From: Streptomyces sp. SLBN-118
Lineage (GTDB): Bacteria; Actinomycetota; Actinomycetes; Streptomycetales; Streptomycetaceae
Length of the DNA: 64,000 nt
Assembly: GCF_006715635.1 (NCBI RefSeq)
Contig: NZ_VFNP01000001.1
Coordinates: 1,674,001 to 1,738,000, forward strand
Reading direction: 5' to 3'
Shown here: positions 36,178-45,130 of the stretch, one piece after another
Layout of the letters: the number at the start of each line of letters is the position of its first letter
Position numbering within the stretch: the stretch's first letter is position 1
Notes under the pieces: generated by a model
The model's database searches: none
Seen by the model: only the letters and a program-made list of their open reading frames with translations
Told to the model about the DNA's origin: nothing
Program-made: the position numbers and the translations under genes

Positions 36178-38898
36178 ATGGCCGGACGCTACGGCCGCCC
36201 GCGCTCGGTTCTGAGAATGCGAACTGTCGCAGGTCAGGTCTTTCTCCTGCAGCTGGCGATCGTGGTGTTGCTGGTCGCTGCCGCCATGGTGGCGCTTGTG
36301 CTGCAGTCCAGGTCCGACACCGAGCGCGAGGCGAAGAACCGATCCGTCGCCGTGGCCCAGGCCTTCGCCAATTCGCCGGGAATCGACGAAGCACTCAAGG
36401 CTGCCAATCCAACTCTCGTGCTCCAGCCACGCGCCGAAGCGGCCCGTAAGAGCTCCGGGGTCGACTTCATCGTCGTACTGAACACCGAGGGGATCCGCTA
36501 CACGCATCCGCTGCCCGACCGGATCGGCAAGAAATTCGTCGGCAATCTGCAGCCCGCGCTCGCCGGCGAGGTCAGCACCGAAAAGATCATCGGGACCATC
36601 GGGCCGCTCGTCCAGGCCGTCGTCCCGGTCACTGACAGCAGTGGCAAGGTCATCGGGATGGTCTCCGCCGGGATCACCATCGAGCATGTCAGCGGTGTTG
36701 TCGAGGACCAGTTCCCGCTGCTGTTCGGCGCCACCGGGGCGGTGCTGCTCGTCACCACCGGCGGGACCGCGCTGGTGAGCAGGCGGCTGCGGCGCCAGAC
36801 GCACGGTCTCGGGCCGCTGGAGATGACCCGGATGTACGAGCACCACGACGCGGTGCTGCATGCCGTGCGGGAGGGTGTGCTCATCGTCGGCGGCGACGGC
36901 CGGCTGCTGCTCGCCAACGACGAGGCACGCCGGCTGCTCGCTCTTCCCGACCATGTCGAAGGAGCCCCCGTCACCGAGCTCGGGCTCGATCCGCTCACCG
37001 CCAGGCTGCTGGCATCGGGGCGGACGGCCACCGACGAACTGCATCTGGTCGGCGACCGGCTGCTCGCGGTGAACCAGCGCTCGACCGACCAGGCCGGCGG
37101 GCCGCCCGGCAGCGTCGCGACCCTGCGGGACACCACCGAGCTGCAGGCCCTGACCGGAAAGGCCGATGTGGCGCGGGGGCGGCTCAAGCTGCTCTACGAC
37201 GCGGGCACGGAGATCGGCACCACACTGGATGTGGTGCGCACCTGCGAGGAGCTGGCGGAGTTCGCGGCGGCCCGGTTCGCGGACTACGCCACCGTCGACC
37301 TGGTGGAGTCCGTCTTGCGCGGCGAGGAGCCGCCGGTCACCGGCGTCGGCACGGACATGCGCCGCACCGCCTTCAGCGGTCTGCGCGAGGACACCGCGCT
37401 CTACCCCCTGGGCAAGCTGATCCGCTTCGTGCCCTCGACCCCGCTCGGCCTCGGCATCCGCATGGGCGAGGCGGTCCTGGAAGCGGATCTGTCCGCGTAC
37501 ACGGGATGGCAGAACCAGGACCCGGACCGGGCGCGCAAGCTCGTCGAACACGGCATCCACTCGATGATCGCGGTACCGCTGCGGGCCCGCGGGGTGATCC
37601 TCGGCGTGGCGATGTTCTGGCGCTCCGAGAAGCCCGAGCCGTTCGAGGAGGAGGACCTCTCCGTCGCCGAGGAGCTGGTCGCACGGGCCGCGGTGAGCAT
37701 CGACAACGCCCGCCGCTACACCCGCGAGCACACCATGGCGATCACCCTCCAGCGCAGCCTGCTGCCGCGCGTGCTGCCCGAGCAGAACGCCGTGGACGCC
37801 GCCTACCGCTACCGGCCGGCACAGGCCGGACTCGGGGGGCTCGGCGGAGTCGGCGGCGACTGGTTCGACATCATCCCGCTGCCCGGCGCGCGGGTCGCGC
37901 TCGTGGTGGGCGACGTCGTCGGGCACGGCCTGCACGCCGCGGCCACCATGGGCCGGCTGCGCACCGCGGTCCACAACTTCTCGACGCTGGACCTGCCGCC
38001 CGACGAGCTGCTGTGGCATCTGGACGAGCTGGTCGCCCGCATCGACCAGGACGAGGCGGGCGACGGCTCGGCGGGCTCCAACGGCTCGGACGCCTCAGTC
38101 ACCGGAGCCACCTGCGTCTACGCCATCTACGACCCCGTTACCGGACGCTGCGCGATGGCACGTGCGGGCCATCTCCAACCGGTGATCGTCCACTCCGACG
38201 GCACCGCGGTCTTCGCCGATGTACCCGGCGGCCCGCCGCTCGGGCTCGGCGGTCTTCCCTTCGAGACGCTGGAGCTTCAGCTTCCCGAGGACAGCAGGCT
38301 GGTGCTGTACACGGACGGCCTGGTCGAGGACCGGGACAGGGACATCGACGAGGGCCTGACCCTGCTGCGCCACACACTGGCGGACAACGCGGACCGCACC
38401 CCGGAGGAGACCTGCGAGGCGGTGCTCAAGGCGCTGCTTCCGGAACGCCCGCGTGACGACATCGCGCTGCTGGTCGGCCGTACGCGGGTACTGGGTTCAG
38501 GCCGGGTGGCCGACTGGGACGTGCCGCCCGATCCGGCGGCCGTGCGGCGGGTGAGGGCCGCGGTGACGAGCAAGCTGGCCGAGTGGGAGCTGGAGGAGGA
38601 GGCGTTCACGACGGAGCTGATTCTCAGCGAGCTGGTCACCAACGCGATCCGGTACGCCACCGGCCCGATCCGGGTACGGCTGATCCGTGACCGCACCCTG
38701 ATCTGCGAGGTCTCCGACCACAGCAGTACGTCCCCGCATCTGCGGCAGGCGGCGATCACGGACGAGGGGGGCCGGGGCCTGTTCCTGGTGGCGCAGTTCG
38801 CGGACCGCTGGGGTACGCGGTACACGCCCGACGGCAAGGTCATCTGGACGGAACAGCCGCTGAACTCGGGCGGGGGTGACGCCGGGCGGGCCGGGTGA
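36178..38898 (+). CDS. SpoIIE-family PP2C phosphatase with sensor domains and HATPase
   Basis: A 906-aa multidomain membrane sensor. Order: TM1 (VFLLQLAIVVLLVAAAMVAL, about 20-40), an extracytoplasmic sCache-type PAS (VDFIVVLNTEGIRYTHPLPD), TM2 (LFGATGAVLLVTTGGTALV, about 180-200), PAS (VREGVLIVGGDGRLLLAN), GAF (about 330-520), SpoIIE PP2C (GGVGGDWFDIIPLPG; VGDVVGHGLHAAATMG; YTDGLVEDRDRDIDEGL), and C-terminal HATPase with LILSELVTNAIRYATG and DEGGRGLFLVAQF. It would dephosphorylate an anti-anti-sigma factor in response to a ligand outside the membrane, while the HATPase may act as a kinase. The site GGGAGGTG lies about 14 bases before ATG 36178. It is monocistronic. Confidence 0.92.
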   Translation: MAGRYGRPRSVLRMRTVAGQVFLLQLAIVVLLVAAAMVALVLQSRSDTEREAKNRSVAVAQAFANSPGIDEALKAANPTLVLQPRAEAARKSSGVDFIVVLNTEGIRYTHPLPDRIGKKFVGNLQPALAGEVSTEKIIGTIGPLVQAVVPVTDSSGKVIGMVSAGITIEHVSGVVEDQFPLLFGATGAVLLVTTGGTALVSRRLRRQTHGLGPLEMTRMYEHHDAVLHAVREGVLIVGGDGRLLLANDEARRLLALPDHVEGAPVTELGLDPLTARLLASGRTATDELHLVGDRLLAVNQRSTDQAGGPPGSVATLRDTTELQALTGKADVARGRLKLLYDAGTEIGTTLDVVRTCEELAEFAAARFADYATVDLVESVLRGEEPPVTGVGTDMRRTAFSGLREDTALYPLGKLIRFVPSTPLGLGIRMGEAVLEADLSAYTGWQNQDPDRARKLVEHGIHSMIAVPLRARGVILGVAMFWRSEKPEPFEEEDLSVAEELVARAAVSIDNARRYTREHTMAITLQRSLLPRVLPEQNAVDAAYRYRPAQAGLGGLGGVGGDWFDIIPLPGARVALVVGDVVGHGLHAAATMGRLRTAVHNFSTLDLPPDELLWHLDELVARIDQDEAGDGSAGSNGSDASVTGATCVYAIYDPVTGRCAMARAGHLQPVIVHSDGTAVFADVPGGPPLGLGGLPFETLELQLPEDSRLVLYTDGLVEDRDRDIDEGLTLLRHTLADNADRTPEETCEAVLKALLPERPRDDIALLVGRTRVLGSGRVADWDVPPDPAAVRRVRAAVTSKLAEWELEEEAFTTELILSELVTNAIRYATGPIRVRLIRDRTLICEVSDHSSTSPHLRQAAITDEGGRGLFLVAQFADRWGTRYTPDGKVIWTEQPLNSGGGDAGRAG

Positions 38899-39405
38899 GC
38901 CCTGAAGCGCGCCCGGCCGCCCGGCCCCGCCGTCAGGCGGAGCCGGTTCCCCGGTTGCGCCTGAACGACCATACGGATGCCCCCGGCGATCACCACGGCG
39001 GCGACGATGACCGCGATGGTGGCGCCGTCGCCGTCGTCGTCCTTCTCGGCCGCCTCCTCGGTCGCCCCGGTCGTGGGCGTGCTCGGCTCCGTCGTTGGCG
39101 CGGAGGCGGACGGGGTCGGGGTCGGTGCGGCCCTACTCGCCGCGGCCCCGGTGCTGCCGGCTTCAGGGCGAGCACCGGCGCCGGGTTCTCCGGCTCCGCG
39201 CCGCCGCCCGGGAGCTCGATCCAGCGGTCCACCGTGCCGTCGCCATACGTCTCGATGGTCTTGAAAGCGAGGGACTTGGCGTCCGGCAGCTGCGTGACGG
39301 TGATGCTGTGCACCGCGTCCGTGCGGGTGGCCAGCGCCTTTCCGCCGACGGTGGAGCCGTCTTCGGACGGCGTCCAGGGTCCGTGGTGAACCTGGGCCAC
39401 GGGGC
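38899..39405 (-). pseudogene. DUF1775 (YcnI-like) copper-chaperone-type pseudogene
   Basis: The minus strand holds the last part of a DUF1775/YcnI protein: LPDAKSLAFKTIETYGDGTV, then DRWIELPGGGAEPENPAPVL near 39165-39320. Its expected acidic tail and membrane anchor (EKDDDGDGATIAVIVAAVVI) follow in a different frame, and no stop occurs before the SpoIIE gene. The N-terminal signal and copper-binding part is missing. Truncation at both ends plus a frameshift near 39160 make it non-functional. Confidence 0.7.
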
Positions 39406-39509
39406 GTTGGTGATTGCTGCCCGGTGGATGGTTTCGCGGGCGAACCCTGACCACCCGCGCCCCTTCCGACGCCGGAGGGCAAGTTCAGCCCTACGGCGAT
39501 TGAGCACAA

Positions 39510-39602
39510 GCGCGAAGCGCGTATGGGGTGGATGGAGCCCCGGTTCGCGCCGCGAAGCGGGCGCAGGGGTCTGGGGCGAAGCCCCCCACGCGGCGAAGCC
39601 GC
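39510..39602. repeat. Four GCGAAGC palindromes
   Basis: Four exact gcgaagc units (39513, 39552, 39576, 39593) sit inside short palindromes: gcgcgaagcgcg, ccgcgaagcgg, ggggcgaagcccc, gcggcgaagccgc. It is the same repeat family as at 24500-25083. The rest of 39406-39717 shows no gene. Confidence 0.75.
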
Positions 39603-39717
39603 AAGTTGTCACAGCGGGATGGGGGTACCTCCCTCGGCCCCCAAGCCGTAGGAGAGGACGGGGTGTGGCTGTATCGACGTGCGGCTCCGCCGCGTGGGGC
39701 CCGCCGCAGGCGTCCGC

Positions 39718-40305
39718 TCATCCCGACTCCCCGCCCAGCGGCCTCCCGCACCGCAGGTTCCACCGCCCCGCCCGCCCGCTCAGCTCCGTCAGCGTCAGCG
39801 GCTCGACGTCCAGCCGCCAGAACGCCTCCGCGGGCAGAGCCAGCGCGTGGACGACCGCCGCCCGTGCCACGGCAGGTTCGGTGACCGCCAGCACCCTCCC
39901 GGCGTCGTCCGGCAGCGACTGCAGCCAGCCGCCCACCCGTTCGCACAGCGCCAGCAGCGACTCGCCGCCGTGCGGTGCGGCCGCCGGGTCGGTCAGCCAG
40001 GCCGACACCGCCTCCGGTTCGCTCACACCGACCTCGTCCAGCCGCCGCCCCCGCCAGCTCCCCATGTCCCAGTCGCCGAGTTCCTCCAAGACCTCGGCTA
40101 CGGCTGCCCCGGCCCCCAACTCCGCGGCAGTCTCCCGGCAGCGCCGGGAGGGCCCGCTCAGGAACCGGTCCGCCCTCGCCGGCGCACCCGCCGCGGCCCG
40201 CGCGTGCCGTGCTCCCGCCTCGTCCAGCGGACCGTCCCCGCCGAAGCGGGCCTCCCGCAGCGCCGCGCTCGTCGCAGGTGAGACCAACATCACCCGTACC
40301 GTCAT
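39718..40305 (-). CDS. Histidine-phosphatase-fold protein lacking the RHG motif
   Basis: A 195-aa protein of the phosphoglycerate-mutase-like fold, with later family features (FLSGPSRRCRETAAELGAGA, ELGDWDMGSWRGRRLDEV, APHGGESLLALCERVGGWL). However, the N-terminal phosphate-accepting RHG is replaced: MLVSPATSAALREARFGGDG has Ser-Pro-Ala where Arg-His-Gly should be. Catalysis by phosphohistidine is therefore unlikely. The GESL motif and the neighbouring cobalamin riboswitch and cbtBA fit proteins placed near cobalt transport genes in actinobacteria. The ATG follows GAAGGG. It may be a binding or regulatory relative of CobC. Confidence 0.78.
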   Translation of the reverse strand: MTVRVMLVSPATSAALREARFGGDGPLDEAGARHARAAAGAPARADRFLSGPSRRCRETAAELGAGAAVAEVLEELGDWDMGSWRGRRLDEVGVSEPEAVSAWLTDPAAAPHGGESLLALCERVGGWLQSLPDDAGRVLAVTEPAVARAAVVHALALPAEAFWRLDVEPLTLTELSGRAGRWNLRCGRPLGGESG

Positions 40306-40399
40306 CCCGTACGCCCTTCTCCCGCCGCGGCCCATGGCCCAAGCACATCACGGGTGTTGGAGGCCCCTGTACGCCCCCGTGCGCCGTAGCGTCGCAGGC

Positions 40400-40560
40400 C
40401 AACACGCGGTACGGTCTCGTGTACATGACGAGGGTGTGACGGAAGTCCGGTGAGAATCCGGCACGGTCGCGCCACTGTGAACCCGTTCCCCTGGGGGAGC
40501 GTGGGAAGTCAGACCCGGCACCTTCGTCTCAGGCACCACGATCGGGACGCGTGTTCCCCC
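40400..40560 (+). ncRNA. Cobalamin (AdoCbl) riboswitch
   Basis: Conserved elements of the B12 riboswitch are present: the entry gaagtccggtgagaatccgg (40442-40461), the B12 box gcgccactgtg (40469-40479), and the closing gaagtcagacccgg (40505-40518). It ends just before the cbtB ribosome-binding site, so it would turn off CbtBA when cobalamin is plentiful. The outer boundaries are approximate. Confidence 0.93.
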
Positions 40561-40573
40561 AGGAGGTTCTGCC

Positions 40574-40789
40574 ATGGCACAGTCTGCCGCGCCCGCCACC
40601 GCCGCACCGGCCATCACCCCCATCTCGCTGAAGGCGATCGCTCCCTGGGCGCTGTTCTTCGGCGTTCTGATGCTCGTCCTGCTCTACTTCATCGGCGCCG
40701 AGCAGGGCGCCACCTCGCTCATCTCCGGTGAGAACGTGCACGAGTGGGTCCACGACGGACGCCATCTGCTCGGCTTCCCCTGCCACTGA
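40574..40789 (+). CDS. cbtB: CbtB cobalt transporter subunit
   Basis: A 71-aa single-TM protein (IAPWALFFGVLMLVLLYFIG) with a C-terminal metal-binding tail containing His (NVHEWVHDGRHLLGFPCH). CbtB pairs with CbtA in a cobalt uptake system found under B12 riboswitches. AGGAGG lies eight bases before the ATG. Start and length agree with the family. Confidence 0.92.
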   Translation: MAQSAAPATAAPAITPISLKAIAPWALFFGVLMLVLLYFIGAEQGATSLISGENVHEWVHDGRHLLGFPCH

Positions 40790-40807
40790 GAATCCAGGGG
40801 AAAGCGC

Positions 40808-41575
40808 ATGAACTCCATTTCTGTCAGAGCCCTGCTGGTCCGCGGCATGCTCGCGGGCCTGATCGCGGGCGCCTTCGCGCTGGTCGTCGCCTATCTGCTC
40901 GGCGAGGGTCCGGTAGATGCCGCCATCGCGTTCGAGGAGAGCCACGCCCATGAGCACGGCGGCGAGGAACTCGTCAGCCGCACCATGCAGTCCACGGCCG
41001 GTCTCGCCACCGGAGTGCTGCTCTTCGGCGTCGCGATCGGCGGTATCGCCGCCCTCGCGTTCTGTTTCGCGCTCGGCCGCATCGGCCGGTTCGGCCCGCG
41101 CGCCACGGCCGCGCTGGTCGCGTTCGGCGCCCTGCTGAGCGTGTACGTCGTGCCGTATCTGAAGTACCCGCCGAATCCCCCTGCCGTCGGCGACCCCGAA
41201 ACCATCGGCAAGCGGACGACGCTGTACTTCCTGATGATCCTGCTCAGTGTCCTGCTCTCGATCGCCGCGGTGATCCTCGGCAAGCGCCTGGCGCCCAGGC
41301 TGGGCAACTGGAACGCGACCGTCGCCGCCACGGCCGCGTTCGTCGTTGCGGCCGGGCTCGCGTTCGCCTTCCTGCCCTCGTTCAACGAGGTGCCGAAGGG
41401 CTTCCCCGCCACGGTGGTCTGGGAGTTCCGACTGGCGACGCTCGCGATCCAGGTCACGGTCTGGACCGTCTTCGGGTTGGTCTTCGGCCACCTCGCCGAG
41501 CGGCTTCTTGCTCCCGCGCCGGCAGCGGCGGAGGGAACGAGCACCGCGTCGCGGGCCGCAGCGGCAGCGAACTGA
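40808..41575 (+). CDS. cbtA: CbtA cobalt transporter subunit
   Basis: A 255-aa membrane protein with five to six hydrophobic helices (LLVRGMLAGLIAGAFALVVA, TGVLLFGVAIGGIAALAFCF, ALVAFGALLSVYVVPYLKYP, and two or three more). FEESHAHEHGGEE near residue 40 is a His/Glu-rich loop characteristic of CbtA and probably binds Co2+. It is 18 nt after cbtB, in the same riboswitch-controlled operon. Confidence 0.92.
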   Translation: MNSISVRALLVRGMLAGLIAGAFALVVAYLLGEGPVDAAIAFEESHAHEHGGEELVSRTMQSTAGLATGVLLFGVAIGGIAALAFCFALGRIGRFGPRATAALVAFGALLSVYVVPYLKYPPNPPAVGDPETIGKRTTLYFLMILLSVLLSIAAVILGKRLAPRLGNWNATVAATAAFVVAAGLAFAFLPSFNEVPKGFPATVVWEFRLATLAIQVTVWTVFGLVFGHLAERLLAPAPAAAEGTSTASRAAAAAN

Positions 41576-41582
41576 CCGGCAG

Positions 41583-41627
41583 GGGCCCCGCCCCAGACCT
41601 CGCACACGGGGCCTGGGGCGGGGCCCT
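41583..41627. terminator. Bidirectional terminator
   Basis: A 14-bp inverted repeat gggccccgccccag / ctggggcggggccc between convergent cbtA and the histidine kinase gene. Confidence 0.8.
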
Positions 41628-41652
41628 CAGTCATGCCCGGCGGACTGTGCGG

Positions 41653-42771
41653 TCAACCGCTGTGCGCGGCCGCGGGCAGCGACACCTCGAAGCGGCAGCC
41701 GCCCGTCACATTGCGTACGTCGGCGTGGCCCGCGTGCGCCTCGACGATGCCGCGGACAATGGCGAGGCCGAGTCCCGCGCCCGCCGGGGGCGTACGGGCC
41801 TGGGTGCCGCGCCAGCCGGTGTCGAAGACCCGCGGCAGGTCTTCGTCCGGGATACCGCCGCAGCCGTCGGTGACGGAGAGGACCACCCAGTCGTCGCGGC
41901 GTTCGGCGGCGACGGCGACCGTGCCGTCGGCGGGTGTCCGGCGGATGGCGTTGACCAGGAGGTTGGCCAGGACGCGGGTCATCTCCTTGCCGTCCACCTC
42001 GACCGGGACCTGCTCGACCATGTCCCCGACGAGGCGTACGCCGTGCTCGCGGGCCAGCGGGTCGGCGCCGGCGAGCGCCTCCCCCACCAGGTCGTACACC
42101 GACATCCGGGTGGGTGTCAGGGCCAGCGCGCCCGCGTGGATGCGCGAAAGCTCGAAAAGGTCGCCGACCATGGAGTTGAGGCGGTCGACCTCGGTGCGCA
42201 TCTGGCGGTGGTAGCGGGCCGGGTCGGCGACCATCCCGTCCTCCAGAGCCTCGGACATGGCGCGCAGTCCGGCGAGCGGGGTGCGCAGATCGTGCGAGAT
42301 CCAGGCGACGAGCTCACGGCGGGAGGTCTCCAGGGCGCGTTCGCGATCACGGGAGGCCGCGAGCCGTTCGCTGGTGGCGGCAAGTTCGCGGCTGAGCGCG
42401 GCCAGTTCGGCGGTGGAGGCGCCGTCGGGGGCGGCGAACGAGCCGCCGTCGCCGAACGAGCGTGCCGCCAGGGCGAGTTCGCGGCTGCGCGCGACGACCC
42501 AGCGGCCGAGCAGCAGAGCGGTGACGAGCGAGACGACCGCGGCCATCGCGACGACCGTGGTCACGACGCTGAGATCGTGCGCGGACAGGAACATCGCCTG
42601 GGCGACGGCGAGCGTCCCGGCGAGCATGGCGGTGACCGCGACTGCGGCGACGACGGTGAGCGAGACGACCACGGACCGGTGGCGCAGCAGACGTAGAACC
42701 AGCGCCCCGAGCAGACCGACGGCGGCGGCCCCGAGGAAGGCGAAGAGCGCGATGAGGAGCATGTCGCTCAT
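41653..42771 (-). CDS. Sensor histidine kinase
   Basis: A 372-aa membrane kinase. Three N-terminal hydrophobic segments (LLIALFAFLGAAAVGLLGAL, VVAAVAVTAMLAGTLAVAQ, VVTTVVAMAAVVSLVTALLL) precede a HAMP-like linker. The H box is WISHDLRTPLAGLRAMSEAL, with N box LANLLVNAIRRTPADG and G boxes DGCGGI and GAGLGLAI. It autophosphorylates and passes phosphate to the regulator encoded five bases upstream. Extracellular parts are tiny, so it may sense membrane or intramembrane stress. The ATG at 42771 was chosen by the first hydrophobic segment. The signal is unknown. Confidence 0.92.
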   Translation of the reverse strand: MSDMLLIALFAFLGAAAVGLLGALVLRLLRHRSVVVSLTVVAAVAVTAMLAGTLAVAQAMFLSAHDLSVVTTVVAMAAVVSLVTALLLGRWVVARSRELALAARSFGDGGSFAAPDGASTAELAALSRELAATSERLAASRDRERALETSRRELVAWISHDLRTPLAGLRAMSEALEDGMVADPARYHRQMRTEVDRLNSMVGDLFELSRIHAGALALTPTRMSVYDLVGEALAGADPLAREHGVRLVGDMVEQVPVEVDGKEMTRVLANLLVNAIRRTPADGTVAVAAERRDDWVVLSVTDGCGGIPDEDLPRVFDTGWRGTQARTPPAGAGLGLAIVRGIVEAHAGHADVRNVTGGCRFEVSLPAAAHSG

Positions 42772-42776
42772 GGTGG

Positions 42777-43478
42777 TCAGGCCTCTTCCCGTGGCACGTC
42801 GAAGCGGTAGCCCACTCCCCACACCGTCTGAATCAGCCGGGGCCTGGCCGGATCGTCCTCGATCTTGCCGCGCAGCCGCCGTACATGGACCGTCACGGTG
42901 GACAGGTCGCCGAACTCCCAGCCCCACACATCCTGCATCAGGCGCTCCCGGCCGATCGCCTCGCCGGGGTGCCGCATCAGATGCGCGAGCAGGTCGAACT
43001 CCCTAAGGGTCAGGCCCAGTTCACGCCCGTCCTTGGTGGCGCGCCGGGCCGCCGGGTCCAGCACGATGCCCGCGGCGGCCAGCTCGGGCCCGCCGCGCCG
43101 TTGCTCCGCGGAGCCCCTGCGCCGCAGTACGGACTCGACCCTCAGCACCAGCTCGCGCGGGCTGAACGGCTTGGTCACATAGTCGTCAGCCCCTATTTCG
43201 AGCCCGAGGATCCGGTCGTCCTCGTCGCCGCGGGCGGTCAGCATGATCACCGGTACGGTGGCGGAGGCTCCGGCCCTGAGCCTGCGGCACACCTCCAGGC
43301 CGTCCATCCCCGGCAGCATGAGATCCAGGACGACCAGATCGGGCAGCCGGTCGGCGGCGATCCGCAGCGCCTGCCGCCCGTCGGCGGCCCGGTCCACGGT
43401 GAAGCCCGCGCGTTCCAGATAGCCGGTGACGACTTCGGCGACGGTCGGATCGTCGTCGACGACCAGAATGTTGTGCAT
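42777..43478 (-). CDS. OmpR-family response regulator
   Basis: A 233-aa regulator. Receiver: VVDDDPTVAEVV with acidic pair, phosphoacceptor Asp in VLDLMLPGMDGLEV near residue 51, Thr in IMLTARGDEDD, Lys in YVTKPFSPREL. The C-terminal winged helix is of OmpR type (LTLREFDLLAHLMRHPGEAI, VWGWEFGDLSTVTVHVRRLR). It is cognate to the histidine kinase downstream. Regulon unknown. Confidence 0.94.
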   Translation of the reverse strand: MHNILVVDDDPTVAEVVTGYLERAGFTVDRAADGRQALRIAADRLPDLVVLDLMLPGMDGLEVCRRLRAGASATVPVIMLTARGDEDDRILGLEIGADDYVTKPFSPRELVLRVESVLRRRGSAEQRRGGPELAAAGIVLDPAARRATKDGRELGLTLREFDLLAHLMRHPGEAIGRERLMQDVWGWEFGDLSTVTVHVRRLRGKIEDDPARPRLIQTVWGVGYRFDVPREEA

Positions 43479-43620
43479 AGGGCCAGTGTGCTCTGCACGC
43501 AGGGCCCTCCAGACACCGGTCCGCCTTACGAATCTGTGACGCCCCAAGCGGCCCCGCCGCGCGCCCAACGACGTCCGATTCGTTCAAGACCTCAAGATGG
43601 GCCCTGCCTACGGTGGCGTC

Positions 43621-43832
43621 ATGACTCCACGACTCGATGCGATCGGCCTCGTCGTCTCCGACATGGCCGTCTCTCTCGCATCGACCGGGCCCGCGAGCAG
43701 GGCGAGGACGGGCGTCTGGTCGAGGCCACGTTCCCGGCCGAGCCACAGGTGCACACCTCACTGGAGCCGCACGCGTGCCTGGCGTCGTGGGACAGGCGCG
43801 GCGAGCTTCATATGATCCGGCCGCAGGCTCAG
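43621..43832 (+). pseudogene. Chimeric remnant: VOC protein start joined to xanthine-dehydrogenase-like fragment
   Basis: The first 20 codons (MTPRLDAIGLVVSDMAVSLA) are the start of a glyoxalase/VOC protein. From 43680, in another frame, the sequence reads LVEATFPAEPQVHTSLEPHA, CLASWDRRGELHMI, a segment typical of the molybdopterin subunit of actinobacterial xanthine dehydrogenase. Neither has a full domain. The interval 43479-43915 has no intact gene and is probably deletion debris. Confidence 0.6.
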
Positions 43833-43915
43833 GGAGCGTCCAGACGACGGCGCCGGCGAGCTTCGACGGCCATTCCTCGTACACACCGTCGAGGCTGGCC
43901 CCGTCCGCCGGTCCT

Positions 43916-45130
43916 TCAGTCCTTGTTCTCCTTGTCGCTGCCCCGCCCGTTGTCCCGTCCCGTGTGCAGCCGGGACCTCACGTCGTCGGGCGGCAGGAAA
44001 CGCGACCACCGTTCGGGGAACTCCGAGGGCATGTCCCCGCCGCCCTGGTCCCCGTCCTCGTCCTCGTCGTCGTGGTCGTCCTCGTTGGTCTCGCCGTTGT
44101 CGTCGAGGACATGCGCCGCCTTCGCCCGTGCCACGAGCTCCACCGCGTTGGCCGCGCGCAGGCGCTCATTGGCCGCGCGGGCCGCCGCGGTGGCCACCGA
44201 CGGCCAGACGCGGTCGATCGCGGCATTGACCGCGGCGCCCACCAGGACCGCGAAGGCGGTGAGGCCGATCCAGAGCAGTACGGCGATGGGGGCGGCGAGC
44301 GAGCCGTAGATCGTGGGGCCCTCGACCGTGCTGGTGAGGTAGATGCGGAGCAGGAAGCTGCCGAGCACCCACATGCCGAGCGCCACCAGCGCGCCGGGGA
44401 CGTCCTCGATCCAGGGGGAACGGACGGGGACGGACACGTGGTAGAGCGTTGTCAGGAAGGCGACCGAGAGCAGGGTGACCACCGGCCAGTACAGGATGCT
44501 GACCACTTCCGTGCCCCACGGGACGAGCTCGACCACCCTGTCGGGGCCGACGACCGCCAGCGGCAGGACCACCGCGCCGATCAGCAGCGCCACGATGTAG
44601 AGCAGGAACGCGAGCAGCCGGGTGGCGACGATGCCGCGCTGGCCGTCGAGGCCGTACATCACTGTGATCGTGTCGATGAAGACGTTCACCGCCCGCGATC
44701 CCGACCACAGGGCGATCGCGAAGCCGATGGAGATGATGTCCGGCCGGCCGCCGTGGGTGACGTCGTCCAGCAGGGGCTTGGCGATCTCGTTGACGCCACG
44801 GTCGGAGAGGACCGTGCCTACCGCGTCAAGGATGTTCGCCTCGATCGAGGCGACCGTGGTGGTGTTGGTCCATTCGTCGATATAGCCGAGGAGACCGATG
44901 ATGCTGAGCATCAGGGGCGGCAGCGACAGCAGTGTGAAGAAGGCCGCCTCGGCGGCGAGACCGAGGATGCGGTACTCGATGCACGAATTGACCGTGTCTT
45001 TCAGCAGCAGCCATGCCATCTTCCGCTTCGAGACATTGCGGTAGAGGACTCGGGCCCGGTGGAGTCGGCCCCTTGGCCGCTCGGGTGTTTCGTTTGCTGC
45101 CTGCACCTCCTTACCGTAGCGGCATGGCAC
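43916..45130 (-). CDS. YihY/BrkB-family inner membrane protein
   Basis: A 404-aa membrane protein of the YihY/virulence-factor BrkB family, about six TM helices. Family signatures: EYRILGLAAEAAFFTLLSLP, ISIGFAIALWSGSRAVNVFI, LAAPIAVLLWIGLTAFAVLV. The C-terminus is strongly acidic and hydrophilic (NEDDHDDEDEDGDQGGGD) and should be cytosolic. The start is uncertain: GTG 45130 is the longest, while an ATG at KMAWLLLKD (about codon 38) would keep all TM segments. The 5' end overlaps the divergent acyl-CoA dehydrogenase start by 7 nt. Physiological role unknown; the old RNase BN assignment of YihY was withdrawn. Confidence 0.87.
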   Translation of the reverse strand: MPCRYGKEVQAANETPERPRGRLHRARVLYRNVSKRKMAWLLLKDTVNSCIEYRILGLAAEAAFFTLLSLPPLMLSIIGLLGYIDEWTNTTTVASIEANILDAVGTVLSDRGVNEIAKPLLDDVTHGGRPDIISIGFAIALWSGSRAVNVFIDTITVMYGLDGQRGIVATRLLAFLLYIVALLIGAVVLPLAVVGPDRVVELVPWGTEVVSILYWPVVTLLSVAFLTTLYHVSVPVRSPWIEDVPGALVALGMWVLGSFLLRIYLTSTVEGPTIYGSLAAPIAVLLWIGLTAFAVLVGAAVNAAIDRVWPSVATAAARAANERLRAANAVELVARAKAAHVLDDNGETNEDDHDDEDEDGDQGGGDMPSEFPERWSRFLPPDDVRSRLHTGRDNGRGSDKENKD

